Below are positions 1-11,200 of a stretch of 53,732 nt of DNA, piece by piece; within the stretch, counting starts at the first letter, position 1, and each line of letters starts with the position of its first letter. Made by a program: the position numbers and the translations under genes. The notes below the pieces were generated by a model. That model had not been told where the DNA came from. It worked only from the letters and a program-made list of their open reading frames with translations, and did no database searches. Origin of the DNA: Zygnema cylindricum (lineage: Eukaryota; Streptophyta; Zygnematophyceae; Zygnematales; Zygnemataceae); NCBI GenBank assembly GCA_037447655.1, contig JBBHKE010002896.1:64001-117732 (forward strand), written 5' to 3'.

Positions 1-1007
1 ATATCGAACGGATGATGTAAAGCAAACAAATCCACTGAGTTTCACCACGAACAGAACCACTAGGTCAGAAAAAAACCGGCAAATGAGCTTTCTGCAAACC
101 ATGCATTCAAAAGAAGAACAGCATCTTACACCTACAGCATATACACCCAATTAAGGAGAAATCTCCGCAAAGGGATATTATTAAGTAGAGTTTCTCGAAA
201 CCTCCTATACAACAGCACTAAAGGGGGAAAAAAAAAGACACTGCGTATTCAACCATATCTCTCAAAAAATTGAAGGACAAAAAGTGACATGACACAGAGT
301 ATGAAACCAAATTCTGCCATATAATGTTCAGTTTAAACCTAATTGAAATGTTTTCTCCAATGACTTGACGTTCACTCATATTGTGTAAATAAGTGTTGGT
401 ACGTAATAAACGAAAAGCTGAGAAAAGAAAAGACGAAAACATAGTTTTACTAGACTCTTCTACACCACATTTGAAAAAGATACAAGAACAATTTGTCCTA
501 AAGGGATACCTTCAGCATGTAAAAACCTCCAATTTGTTTTATAATTTTTCAAAAACTGATCATTAAAACTGTGTTTACAAACACGTTAATGAACTCAACC
601 ATACACATTCTGTTAAATCATGCTTTAAATTAATTAGTGGCATGTGGTAGTAGAGAGAAACATTTAGCGGCAAACAGAATCTAGTAAATGGCAGCATAGT
701 TTCTGTACACCGTAACAACATTTCTGAGAAAGCATTCATTTTCATTACACCCAACGTTTCTGTGATTCAGTGTATTTACAACCTACATTCAAACATAAAT
801 TTAAATAACAGAGGTTAAACCACCTTAAACTAGGTTCATGAGTGGAACTCTCTATAATCAACCAAAAAATGGAGACAAAAACGATACATAATTGGATGAA
901 AAAATAAAAAATAGTCATGATAAGTAAATCCATTCAAAAATAAACAAATTCTGATACAAATTCCAGTGTAAACATGTGGTATAGATTATTCCAGGTTCAG
1001 TATATAC
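1..1007 (-). other. Probable first intron of the SWAP-like gene
   Basis: AT-rich sequence downstream (minus strand) of the predicted splice donor at 1006-1007. Short open frames here have no recognisable domain and low-complexity composition. I see no second exon with DRY_EERY, SURP or RS character, so the intron probably runs out of the window. No repeats or RNA genes recognised. Confidence 0.45.
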
Positions 1008-1395
1008 CATGATATTCAATATCATGACCATCTGTGACCTCAGTCAAATCCCTGTATCTCTCCTCATTCAGCTCTTCTTCGCTTACGCCGGTCGCGTCCT
1101 GTTTCCCTCTCCGTCTCCTCACAACACTCAAATCGTCCAGAAAATGACGAACGTCATAACGATCAATTTTCAAATTCTCGTCCCCATTCCATGACACCAA
1201 AGCAGCATCAGAACGCAAAAAATCCGCCATATCTCCATCCTCCATTATACGACAAGCATAGCCTTGGACATAAAGAGCCTCTTCTTCCACTGAAAAAGTG
1301 TTATTATGCCTTGCTGGAAGCCTTTTTTTCCCCTTCCTTTCCGTATTCACTTCGGGGTTTAAGAAAATGGTCTCGTGGACACTTCTTTGAGCCAT
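1008..1395 (-). CDS. First coding exon of a SWAP (suppressor of white-apricot) type splicing regulator, DRY_EERY domain
   Basis: Seen: an open frame of 132 codons from an ATG in good context (AAAATGGC). Residues about 40-115 fit the N-terminal DRY_EERY domain of SFSWAP-like proteins: GYAC at 45-48, SWNGD at 68-72, IDRYDVR at 77-83 and EERY at 111-114, separated by a basic stretch (RRRR). Known: this domain opens nuclear regulators of alternative splicing, which usually continue with SURP and Arg/Ser-rich regions. None of those is in the window, so this is exon 1 only. The exon probably ends at 1008, where CATG is followed by the donor GTATATAC; reading on meets a stop after three codons. The rest of the gene should lie beyond position 1. 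It is the only convincing host gene here. A truncated pseudogene is possible but the exon shows no lesion. Confidence 0.8.
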
Positions 1396-1579
1396 TTTGG
1401 AACCCTAACGCTACAAACACACAACTGTTGCACGGAAACAGTTTGCCAAAGCTTATTCCACGAACCTTCCAAAAATATCCACCTTTTACATTCGAAATCA
1501 AAGGCAAGAAGAGATTCAGAGAATAGGGAAAAGCTTTGCTGCAACTGTGTCAGATGGGTATCTGACCAGCCCTGCTACT
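1396..1579 (-). promoter_or_regulatory. 5' leader and proximal promoter of the SWAP-like gene
   Basis: On the minus strand, just upstream of the start codon, lies GGTTCC preceded by GTTAG (1399-1409). This TTAGGGTT-type (telo-box-like) sequence is common in plant 5' leaders of housekeeping genes. No convincing TATA box is visible in the 180 bp before the repeat element at 1580, so the promoter is either TATA-less or contributed by that element. Inference from position and motif only. Confidence 0.4.
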
Positions 1580-2965
1580 GAAGGTGGGACTTCTTTGAGT
1601 GGGAGCTGTTTTGAGTATTTTCGCATTTTCTATTTTGGTAATTTCACCTTCTTGTACCCTATGTACCCAATCGTACACATTCCCTGTGTGCCACGTATGT
1701 AGGAGTACAAGAGACGTAAATGTCGAAACCGACAATTGAAATTGTCGGTGATCATACGAGAATTTTCTATTCTGGTGCACAAAAGACAAAACATCCAAAT
1801 TCGCAATTGTCGCAAAAATGTGTAGACGTGGAGTCAAAGAGCCGCAAGATACAGAAGCATCAAATAAAAATATAAAATGAAGTCTACTCTATAAGGGTGG
1901 CGTTCCATCAGGAAATTCTGTAATCGTAAAAACAACATTACAGATTACTACATTTTGAACGCTGTTCTCTCGCGCAGAGTCTGTAATCCACGTGCTCAAA
2001 AATGAGTGGTACCACGTAAGATAAGATCGTATATTGAAAATCGTCAAATATTTTTTACACCGACCAACTTCAACTCGAAATCTTCATTTGCATACCATGT
2101 ACGTGCGGACCAGGGCATCGTACCACACACATTTTGTACTCTTCGCAAACGCTTGTCAGATGCCAGCTCATTATTTTTAGGGTATCTGCTTTTTCGCGTG
2201 ACGAATGAGTGCTTCCACAAATAGTGTGATGAATGGCCGGTAACAAAAATAGCACGACGAAAGCTCGTTACGAGATCACTTTCGTGATTTCCGTTGAATT
2301 TTTGAATGTACATATCATGTGCGAAATTTTTCGATTTCCGTTGGTTGCCGTCTTGACACGTACATTCATTATCCAACGTGTCGTGGCTCAATATCTTCTG
2401 TAAATGGTGATGTACCTCCTCGAGGTACATCACCATTTAGAGAAACTTTCGAAGCGAATGCTTCGCGAAAAAACATCCAACGATCACTGTTACCTCCCAG
2501 ACCTTTGGAGAATATTGGCAAGATTCTCGGTAATGTTGTCCGCGTATAAAAACAAAATAAGAGGTACGGCGTAGAACGGAGAGGTCCAGATTTCTGTAAA
2601 CAACCTCACTTTTCGTCTGATGGAACGCAACCCTTAATCTGAGGGCCTAAACGTAGCGTGATTCGGCAGGCTCTCATGATCTATCATGGCATGCTCCGGC
2701 AGGCTGGGATTTTTTGCGGCCTTACAGAAACGAGTTCTTTGAATTTGGAGGGTTTTGTCTTTTTTCGTTCCATACCCTATATCTGCGTACCAACACCAAC
2801 AATTTTTCACTATTCAGTTTTTAAATCTTCGAATCTTGTACATTTGTGTATATAGCACACGCAAAATGCGTACACCTACGTACGTATGGTACAAGAAGGC
2901 GGAAATAGCGAGAAAAAAAAGGCGAGGTCAGCTGCCACACTTCTTTACCAGTTTACCTTCTGAAT
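1580..2965. repeat. Long inverted-repeat transposon-like element (MULE- or foldback-like, non-autonomous)
   Basis: Two diverged inverted arms of about 280-330 bp frame a 700-bp core. Matching points on opposite strands: TTCTTGTACC at about 1650 versus about 2895; AAAAGACAAAAC near 1781 versus near 2765; GGCGTTCCATCAG near 1901 versus CTGATGGAACGC at about 2618-2629. Outer ends are fuzzy (GAAGGT near 1582 and ACCTTC near 2957). I found no clear target-site duplication and no transposase frame. Long terminal arms suggest a Mutator-like or foldback element, but a smaller MITE with about 20-bp TIRs (1889-2636) nested in another inverted repeat is an alternative. It sits right upstream of the SWAP-like gene. 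Confidence 0.55.
2401..2439. repeat. Near-perfect hairpin, 18-bp arms
   Basis: Left arm starts TAAATGGTGATG, right arm ends CATCACCATTTA, with a 3-nt centre (CTC). The 18-bp arms match perfectly. It lies in the core of the long inverted-repeat element. Confidence 0.85.
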
Positions 2966-3178
2966 GCATCATAGTTCAAGTAGGTGAAAGTAGGCCCATA
3001 CAATATGCCTATTGTATGCAAAATATACAATATGACCTTAAGACCTGTTGAAATGTATGTATTTTCTAGGTATGAATAAAGGAAACATAATAAAAGGAAG
3101 TTAGCAAAGGCAGCCTGCCTCTCGCTCCACTCTCCAAACCCCCACACTTATCGCAGTCACTGAAGGTTGGAGAGGAAG

Positions 3179-4142
3179 TGTAACAGTAAAAGCGGATCGA
3201 AATTGATTATAAAGGGGTATTTGGGTGTTATGATTATACAGTACTAAATTTGGTAGACGTCCGCGAAAGAATCACGCTATTTGGAGTTATATTTTAAAAG
3301 TTATAGCGATGGGTGTATTTAGGTGACAACGTGGGGTCTAAATAACAAGTGGGTATCATTGAAACGGGTAAAGGGTCAAATTCGTACCGAAATTACGCGT
3401 GTACGTTTCATAAAGTTCTAATGAAACGTTTAGTATGCACGGCGGTTCTTTTCGTACAAATTTTAGTACGAAACGTCACTTTCACTAAAGGGAATTTCGT
3501 GGGAAGTTTCGCGTGCGAAATTTGTTACGCACGATCGTGCGAAGTCGCGTTTCGTTTGGCACGCACTTTTGCACGTAAATGTTACGTAGTGAAACGTAAC
3601 GTTTGATTGGTTAGTAAAGTGCTAAGTAGTTAGTATTTCGCACGTTTTTGCATAGGTAAATCTGAGTCCTTGCTAATCAATGATTGGCCCAGGTAAAAGA
3701 CTGGTAAAACGGAGCGTTGACTCTGGCCTAGCGATTCCAGGGCGATGATGGATAAATAGTGAAGTGCAAGAGGAGAGTAAACATCTTTTCCTTTGGAAAA
3801 ATTTGTGAAAATTCCGACTGATCTTGGTCATGAGCGATTAATACCAAACTGGAGAAAATGCATTTTTGCATTGAAATCTCTTACAAACTAAATAGTGTTT
3901 TAGTAGTGAAGAGATTGAATTGTTACGAGTGGAGAGTAGTGGAAAACACTTTAATAAGAAGGGTTGACCAACGAGGGGAAGAGACCAAGCTAATGTTATG
4001 TGGACAGAAGCTTCTTCTAATTTAAAGTTTATCCTTATGTGAGTGTGGTCCAATGTGGATGTGTATTTTCCAATGTGTGGAATGTGTGGTTGGGATTGTT
4101 TGTAGTAATGGGATTTTCTGAGAGGTACGAGATCCTGTTACA
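3179..4142. mobile_element. 964-bp insertion in the LTR, probably a solo LTR of another family
   Basis: Begins TGTAACAG and ends CTGTTACA, a perfect 8-bp terminal inverted repeat, and is flanked by the 5-bp direct repeat GGAAG (3174-3178 and 4143-4147). Removing it restores homology to the LTRs at 36040 and 7107. TG...CA ends and a 5-bp duplication fit a solo LTR; TGTAACA ends are typical of Ty3/gypsy LTRs. No coding frame. The interior is rich in CGT/ACG-containing words (3390-3610). A DNA transposon with 8-bp TIRs is the alternative. Confidence 0.75.
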
Positions 4143-4230
4143 GGAAGCTAGAGCCATGGCTGCCCATGCTGCCCACAAAGAGAGACAGGCTGTAGTTTCT
4201 GGGAGGTGTACCAAAAAGATCTTGACATCA

Positions 4231-4289
4231 CAGGATTTTATCCTGGTACTTGCCGTTCGCCAAGCATCCGGTAGCTGATAGCTTTATCC
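4231..4289 (-). other. Antisense tRNA-like module in LTR-A (element 1 copy)
   Basis: On the minus strand an A-box-like GGATAAAGCTATCAG (4289 down) is followed by a B-box-like AGGATAAAATCCT (about 4243-4231). This is the most decayed of five copies; identity rests on the same position, about 200 nt into each LTR. Confidence 0.4.
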
Positions 4290-4556
4290 AATAGTCTAGG
4301 ATCAGTGTTGAAGTATATAGGGTACGACAATTATATAAATATGAACGATGAAATATGTTTCATTTAACTACTTACGGGATGGCATGTACACGGAAACGGG
4401 TTAGACCGCACGAATTCCGTACCGCACGCAATTAACGAAACGACACTTTATTTAAACGACCAATATTAACTGACGATCTTCATCGAACAGCCGTGGTGCT
4501 AGCCGGGATTCCAGAGTGGACGACTTGGCATTTTCGGGAACCGCCACTCCGGATAA

Positions 4557-4562
4557 CACGTG
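4557..4562. promoter_or_regulatory. G-box CACGTG in U3 of LTR-A
   Basis: ACACGTGGCA lies in U3. The same core occurs at 7573-7578, 25811-25816 and 36567-36572, and as CACATG in the 41.7-kb copy. Plant G-boxes bind bZIP and bHLH factors; binding here is inference. Confidence 0.5.
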
Positions 4563-5136
4563 GCAAGTTCCAAGAGGATTGCGGGATTTCTGTAACGCGA
4601 GATGATAAATTTGAATGTGACAATTGTCACATTATGCTGATGTCGTACATAGACCGTACAGAAAGTACGACGATACTTGTAATTTCTTGTACAGTATAGT
4701 CTTACGATTGGTCCATACCTCACTACTAGGGAGCTTAGAGAGGGGTTTTAGGACTTAAAATAATTCTAGTAGGTAGTTGCCTCTCTCCCAGAGATCATCG
4801 GTGTAAATAGGCAAACTTTGCCATTTAATTACAACTCACTCGATTGACCAAATTCAGTGATTCTTTTTGATGCGGACTTACGAGAGTAGTCCGTCAGAGT
4901 TTTTGCCTGCCGAGTGGCTGAATTTCTAAAGGAAAGTCAAAGTGGGTGAATGTGTCCAAAACTCATATTCTAACTTTGCATTTAATGGTGGAATTGAGCA
5001 CACATAAAGTCTTATTTCACAAGGGTGAAGTTGTATTGGGGTTCTGATTGTCAAGGGTCAATAATTTGGGTTTAAATCAACTTGGAGTCGGCACTAACTA
5101 GATAAGCTTTTTGAGAGCTGCCTAGTCTGAGGACCA

Positions 5137-7106
5137 ATGGAGGTCTCAGAGTTTCATGTTATGAGCCCACCATCTAAGGTGCCTATGTTTGATGGAATAG
5201 ACTTCACTTATTGGGAGTTTACAATGGAGGGATTGTTTTTCGAAAAGCACTTATGGGGAATTGTTTTGGGACAAGTGAGGTGTCCGCCACCGGGCTTTGG
5301 TGGAACTCACTACGGAGATTCATCTAGGGCTTCCCAAAAAACCAACCGGATTTCAGATACAACGGAAGGTGAAGGGAAAATCATTGCCATGGAAGGGGAA
5401 AAACGGGAGAAACGAAAAGGAACACAGACAATGAGGGGAGCTAGGCTCTCAGTTACGGTTCCAATTGTGGGGATTATAAGTGAACCAAAAACTAAAAAAA
5501 TTTGTAAAAGGGACAAAATAAGCACCACAATACACCACAATGCACATTGGAAAGACTCTAAAGATCTCCCCGTAGCAACAACAAGAGTACACATCATTCA
5601 CAATTGAATGTCAAGCTTAATTAATCGGGAGGAAGGTTACAAGTTGACAGCTCAGTGCAAAGGTCTACTCAAAGAGTGTCATACTGACCACGCCTACTTC
5701 ACTATTTAAACTAACTAGCTGGTAGTCAACCTAGTACTGTACAACTGAAAGAGATCATTTTGGGGGGGCCGAGGCCCCCAAAGGGTCTTTGTCATTTTTG
5801 GAAAAAGCCAAGAAACTTCATCGCAGATTGTGTCAAGCTGTCAGAGCTGAGGCTCCAAGAGAATCGTGGAGGGGGGTTTTCTAGATGGAAGAAAAAGGCA
5901 TTTGTGGTTACAAAAGTGACAGGAGAAACCGAGGATGAGTCCTCTGAGGAGGAAGGGGAGCTTCTTCTTGACGAGAGCTTGGAGGAGAAGGAGATCCCTT
6001 GGAGACAGAAGTGTGCCCTTGGAGCAATTCGGGAAGCTCCACAGGAAGGATGGATTATCGAATCAGGTGCATCCATGCATATGTGTCGTAATAAAGAACT
6101 CTTCACTAAGCTAAGAAAGATCCATAATATAGAAATAGAGTATGGGGAGGGGAGAGTGGTTAGTACAGATCTAGTGGGATCAGTAGAGCTGGAAGTCTTA
6201 GTGGAGGGTAAGACTTCTATATTTACATTCTCAGATGTACTCTACATTCCTCAGCTGAGTCAAAATCTTGTCTCTACGTCTGTGCTAGATGACAAAGAGT
6301 TTAATACCTTCACTAGAAAGGGAGTCTTTACAGCTAAATATAGGGATGAAGTTTACTTCACGGTAGATAAGGGTAGCCAAGGAATGTTTAGGCTTAACTT
6401 GAGTAATGAAAAGAAGAATGCTTATTATGTTAGTGTTCCTAAGTTGATGATATGGCATAAGCGGTTGGGGCATGTGCATTTTGATAGGTTGAGGGAAATG
6501 AAAAAAATTGGGGTAGTAGAAGGCATTCAGTTTGGGGATAATGAAATGGTGGATGATTGTAGTGGTTTTGCTCAAGGTAAGGCTCACAACTTCCCTTTCC
6601 CAAAGTCGCCACATATAGAGGTGAGAAAGTGTTAGACTTGGTCCACAAAGATATTTGGGGACCAGCAAAAGTACCTTCGGTTGGAGGAAAGAGGTTTTTG
6701 ATGACAATAACCGATGACTGGTCTAGATACTCTAGAGTCTACTTTTTAAAAACAAAGTCTGAGGCATCAACTTACTTCAAAGAATATAAAGCCTAGAGTG
6801 AGAAGTTGCATGAAAACCCTATTAAGAGGATAAGAAGTGATAATGGGGGGGGATATACCTCTAACCAGTTTGAGGAATATGTGAGAGATGAGGGAGTGCA
6901 ACAATAGAAAACAGTACCATATAACCCGAAACAAAATGGGGTAGCTGAGAAGTTGAATCGAACACTAGGAGATAGTGCATATAGTATGTTGGCAGACAAA
7001 AAAATAGGAAAGAGATTTTGGGCAGAAGCAATGAACTGTGCCAACTACATTAAGAATAGAGTCATTACCTCAGCTATAAAAGGAGTGACACCTTATGAGA
7101 GATGGG
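5137..7106 (+). pseudogene. Decayed copia gag-pol of element 1 (gag, protease, integrase part)
   Basis: Frame 1 (5137-5607) is the gag N-terminus (FDGIDFTYW, typical copia gag), read from an ATG inside the LTR. Much of central gag is missing; reading resumes at 5760 with a CCHC knuckle that has lost two ligands (C-HF-W, then N for H). Protease follows (WIIESGAS, about 6050-6075) with Glu in place of the catalytic Asp. The integrase HHCC zinc motif (WHKRLGHV near 6452) ends CSGF, one Cys lost. A one-base deletion near 6600 shifts the frame; then come the DDE residues (HKDIWG, RSDNGG, NGVAE) with TAG stops at 6794 (Trp site) and 6905 (Gln site). The copy cannot make active protein. It ends at 7106 where element 2 starts. 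Confidence 0.85.
5157..5168 (+). other. Primer-binding site of element 1 (anticodon-arm type)
   Basis: TGTTATGAGCCC directly follows the CA end of the LTR. It matches GGTTATGGGCCC, the complement of the anticodon arm of plant initiator tRNA-Met, at 10 of 12 positions, better than it matches the usual acceptor-end site. Confidence 0.6.
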
Positions 7107-8173
7107 TGAAACTCTGAGACCTCCATAAGTCCTCAGAGTGGAGAGCTTCCAAGAAGCCTCTAGGATAACCTTGACCCCTTTGTGTTTCAGCAAGAACAAC
7201 TGCCACCCTAGCAGACAAAAACTCTGACAAACTTTACCCTTGTGAAGGCAAGACTCCCCTGAGTAGATAGCAAAAAGAATCTCTGAATTTGCTCCTCTGA
7301 GCAATAAGTTATGGAGGGTCAAATTTGACCTTTTGTACAGAAGCTCTCTGAAGAGAGGGTCCTATCTCCTAATTTTTCTAAGTCCTATCTCTCTCACAGA
7401 CATTATCTACTGATGTACGGAGCCAACCAGATTACTCCACCGTACACAAAAGTACAGCTGGCGGTGTACTTTATGTACGGACACAATACGACATGGCCTA
7501 AATGTCGACACGTGGTATCTCCGGATTCGCTTCCTTAATCCTCGGAGATGCCGCGATCCAATGTCGTTCCGCCACGTGTCATCCGATGTGGCGATGATCA
7601 AAAACCGCGAAATTCTTTTCTGGGATCTCGGCGTTTAATTTCGGCCATCCGATTAAATTTACATTTAATTGTGGCCGTAATAAATACATGTGCGATATTC
7701 GTTTCGGTAAAGAAATAAATGCGCGGTATCCGTTTCGTATACGTACCGTAATCCGTACTTTTACATTACTGGATCTATGTCTCCCGTAAAACTATTTCAG
7801 TTAAATGAACTATTCTACGTGTTAATGTTTAATTCATTATCAATCTGCATGGAATGTATCATTATCTTTAGAGTTAACGGTTAGAGCTACCGGCTAGCGG
7901 CTAATTACTGGCAGGCAGGTTCTAGGATCAATTCCTGGAGGCGACACATATATTTTAGTAAATATATTCTAAAATATAAATAAACTAATATTTATATCCC
8001 TTAAACCTGTGGATAGCCTAGGTAGCCATGGCTCTAGCTTCCTCTCCAATTTCTCAATGACTGCGACAAGTTTGAGAGTTGGAGAGAGAAGTTAGAGGTA
8101 GACTGCCTCAGCTTCTTTCTATATTTCTATTCAGACCTAGAAAATACTTAAAAAAAGACCATTAATTTCTACA
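7107..8173 (-). repeat. 3' LTR of element 2 (LTR-A, 1067 bp)
   Basis: On minus it begins TGTAGAAATT right after the polypurine tract and ends GAGTTTCA. Shared with the other LTR-A copies: the CCATGG stretch near 8027, G-box at 7573-7578, GTAC cluster at 7410-7480, the AGATTCTTTTTGC stretch (7269-7281) and the GGAGGTCTCAGAG end also seen in element 1. The TATA region is degraded (TACAAAAGG near 7335). Confidence 0.85.
7873..7935 (+). other. tRNA-like module, antisense to LTR-A of element 2
   Basis: On plus (antisense to this minus LTR): A-box-like TTAACGGTTAGAGCT at 7874 on and B-box-like GGATCAATTCC at 7925-7935, about 45 nt apart, as in a tRNA gene. B-box consensus is GGTTCGANTCC. Possible pol III promoter or a tRNA-derived remnant; not a functional tRNA as far as I can fold it. 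Confidence 0.5.
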
Positions 8174-8184
8174 CTCCCCTTATT
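8174..8184 (-). other. Polypurine tract of element 2
   Basis: AATAAGGGGAG on minus, directly before the 3' LTR. The same AAATAAGGGGAG occurs at 38270-38259 before another LTR-A start. Confidence 0.85.
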
Positions 8185-8291
8185 TTCTAGTCAATCTTTA
8201 ATTTCAGACCACACTTCTCCCTGAAAAAAATAAACTTAGGGGAAGGCACAGGTTTGGTCATCATATCTGCTACCATCTCACTATTTGGTCG

Positions 8292-11200
8292 TTACTCTAA
8301 ACTGATTATTTTGTTTTCTACTTTCTCTCTAACAAAGCTGAGTCTAGTGCCCATGTGTTTGGCTTTAAAATGATGTTTAGGATGGGCAAAAATAGCGATT
8401 GCTGCCTGATTATCACAAAATATTTTCTGCACACCACTCTTAAAGTGACCAAGCTCACCAAGCAAAGACTTGACCCACATCAATTCTTTTACAGCAGAGC
8501 AAGAGGCCATATACTCAGCCTCCATGGTGGACTGAGCAATAACTTTTTGTTGTTTGATGCTCCAACAGCAAGCCCCATCACCCACATATAATACATATCC
8601 AGAAGTGCATCTCCTCATCGGAGCATCACCATAACTGGCATCACTCCAAGTAGTGATGTCAGTATTCTCCCCACCCAAATGCAACCATAGATCTCTAGTT
8701 CCTACCAAGTATCTAAGGACTCTCTTAGCTGCCTCCCAATCCTTCTTAGTGGGAGCATTTAGACTTCTACTCATTACTCCTACAGCTGCAGCTAAATCCG
8801 GCCGGGTACAATTCATAAAATAGATTAGACTTCCCACTACTTGCCTGTAAGGAATAGTCTGCATGAACTTCTGTTCATCAGGAGATAATTCCTCGTCTAA
8901 GACTATGACTCCTTCTTCCTCACTCCCCTCACTTCCCTTCTTCAATTCCATTGGAGTTGTACAACTATTAGCTTTATCCATTTGAAATTTTTCAAGCATG
9001 TTCCCTATTGCTTCCTTTTGAGTCAATCTTATAATTTTTCTTTTTCGGTCTCTCTCTACTTGAATTCCCAAAATATACTTTGCTTCCCCCATATCGTTCA
9101 TTTTAAATCTCCACTTAAGATCGGTTTTCAGTTTATTAATTTTTTCCATTGATTTACTTAAATTAAGCAAATCATCAACATAAATTGCAATAAATATAAA
9201 ACCTTCCTCATCTTCGAAAACATAGATTGAGTGATCTGAGCTGATCCGGATATATCCCTAGACCGGTAAGAAACTCATCAAGCTTCTTATTCCACTGTCG
9301 AGGCGCCTGTTTCAAACCATAAAGAGATTTAATCAGCCGGCATTCTTTACTCTCCTCTCCTTCTTCCACAAGCCCTTCGGGTTGTCGCATGAAGATCTCC
9401 TCTTCCAATTCTCCATGCAAAAAGGCTGTTTTGATGTCCATCTGGTGCACTTCCATGTCTTCCGCCGCTGCTAAACTGAGAAGTATGCGGACGGAGAAAA
9501 ATCTGACCACCGGGGCAAAGGTTTCCTCGTAGTCAATCCCTTCCTTTTGAAATCCCTTTGCTACTAATCTGGCCTTGTAGCGCTCGATTGTGTTATCTGG
9601 GTTTAGTTTTAATTTGAAAACCAACTTACAACTGATTGGTTTTTGGTTAGGTGGACAATCCACCAGCTCCCAAGTATCGGCTGCCATAATTGAGGCCATC
9701 TCCGCATTGATGGCTATCTTCCACTATCAGTTTCTTTCTGGACTAGTCATCGCCTCTCCATATGTCTGAGGTTCATGTTCATGAGATAGTTTTGTTACCT
9801 TGTTGTTAACCTGTTTTTCTTGTAATCTTTTACTACTTCTCGTTCCTCCCTCAAAATCTGAGGCCCGAATAGATGGTTATCGCTGATTTTTTCGAACAAT
9901 CTCGGCTTTTCCCCTATCCCTTGATTCCCAATCAATTTCCACCACGTCTTCCACTTCGGGTAGAGTTGTTACTGGAGTTTCCACAGCCGAGTCCTTTTCG
10001 GTCTGATTTGTACCTGCAATAATGTCATCTTCCTTAAAACCTCGATAGTTAAGAAGCTCAAAGTCATCGGAATTTTCTGACTCAAATTTGATTCTTACTA
10101 ACTTTGTATACTTGAAGGGATCCACAGATTTTCCTTCATCCATAACTACTACATACTTTACTAAGATTATTACTTCCCTTTTTAGATCATAAACTCTATA
10201 TCCTTTAACATCCTCATCATATCCTAATAAGTATCCCGGTTTTCCTTTAGGGATATAGCTTCCAATTAGACCGATCTGTATCTAGACTGAATACTTGACT
10301 ACCGAAAACCTTTAAGTTCGATATGTCTGGTTTCCGGCCTGTCCATCTCTCATGAGGTGTTTGATCTTTTATAGCTGAAGTAAGAACTCTATTTTTTAGG
10401 GAATTAGCACAGTTCATTGCTTCTGCCCAAAACTTTTTTCCTATCTTTTTATCTGACAACATACTTCTAGCACTATCACTTAGTGTTCTATTTAACCTTT
10501 CAGCTACCCCATTCTGTTCCGGGTTTTCTGGAACTGTCTTTTGGTGTTTGACTCCATCTTCCCTTAGAAAATCCTCAAACTGGTTAGAAGTATACTCCCC
10601 ACCATTATCACTCCTTACTCTCTTGATTGGAGTTTCATGGAGTTTTTCACTCCATGCTTTATATTGTCTAAAACTATCCTGAGCTTTTGACTTGTTTTTC
10701 AAAAAATACACCCGGGAATACCAAGACCAATCATCAGTGATAGTCATAATAAATCTCTCCCCCCGCGGTGAGGGCACTTTAGCCGGTCCCCAAATATCTG
10801 TATGTACTCGATCTAGAATTTTTTCTCCCTTATAGGTGGCTGTTTTAGGAAAGGGTAATCTGTGTGTTTTACCTTGAGCACATCCACTACAATCACTTAT
10901 ATTATCACTCTCACTGAACTTAATCTCTTCCACCACTCCCATCTTTTTTATCTCTCTTAACTTATCTAAATTCACATGCCCAAGCCTCTTATGCCATATC
11001 ATAATATCATGAACACCAGCATAATAAAGTTTCTTTGTTTCATTACTTAAAATCAGCCTAAACATCCCATGGCTACCTTTCTGAGCAATGAGATAGACAT
11101 CCTCCTCAAAACTAGCAGTAAAGACTCCTTCCTTAGTGCTAGTAAAAAAACCCTTATCATCTAATATAGATGTAGAGATGAGGTTTTTGTTCAGCTCGGG

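Larger units (their letters stand above)
3046..5156 (+). repeat. 5' LTR of element 1 (LTR-A), split by an insertion
   Basis: Without the 964-bp insertion at 3179-4142 and one GGAAG duplicate, the LTR is about 1142 bp, close to the 1067-bp LTR of element 2. It aligns along its length with the LTR at 36040-37446: CCATGGCTGCC near 4154, a G-box CACGTG at 4557-4562, a GTAC-rich stretch at 4645-4695, a weak TATA region near 4803, then the conserved GTGATTCTTTTTG stretch (4858 on) and the CA end. The gag start codon (5137) lies inside the LTR. Confidence 0.8.
3046..7106 (+). mobile_element. Copia element 1: 5' LTR, leader and decayed gag-pol, interrupted by element 2
   Basis: Order LTR, gag, protease, integrase is that of a Ty1/copia polyprotein. 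The 5' LTR starts TGTTGAAATG (3046) and ends GTTTCA (5156); the possible target duplication on the left is AGACC (3041-3045), whose partner is not in the window. Element 1 stops abruptly at 7106 inside integrase, where element 2 is inserted in the opposite direction; its RT/RNase H and 3' LTR would lie beyond the first assembly gap, if present. Confidence 0.8.

Noticed and set aside
1400-1409. Telomeric repeat
   Set aside because: Only one TTAGGGTT-like word; this is a leader motif, not an array.
1889-2636. PIF/Harbinger or hAT MITE with defined target duplication
   Set aside because: The TAA/TTA next to the TIR is part of the inverted repeat and no 3- or 8-bp direct duplicate is clear.
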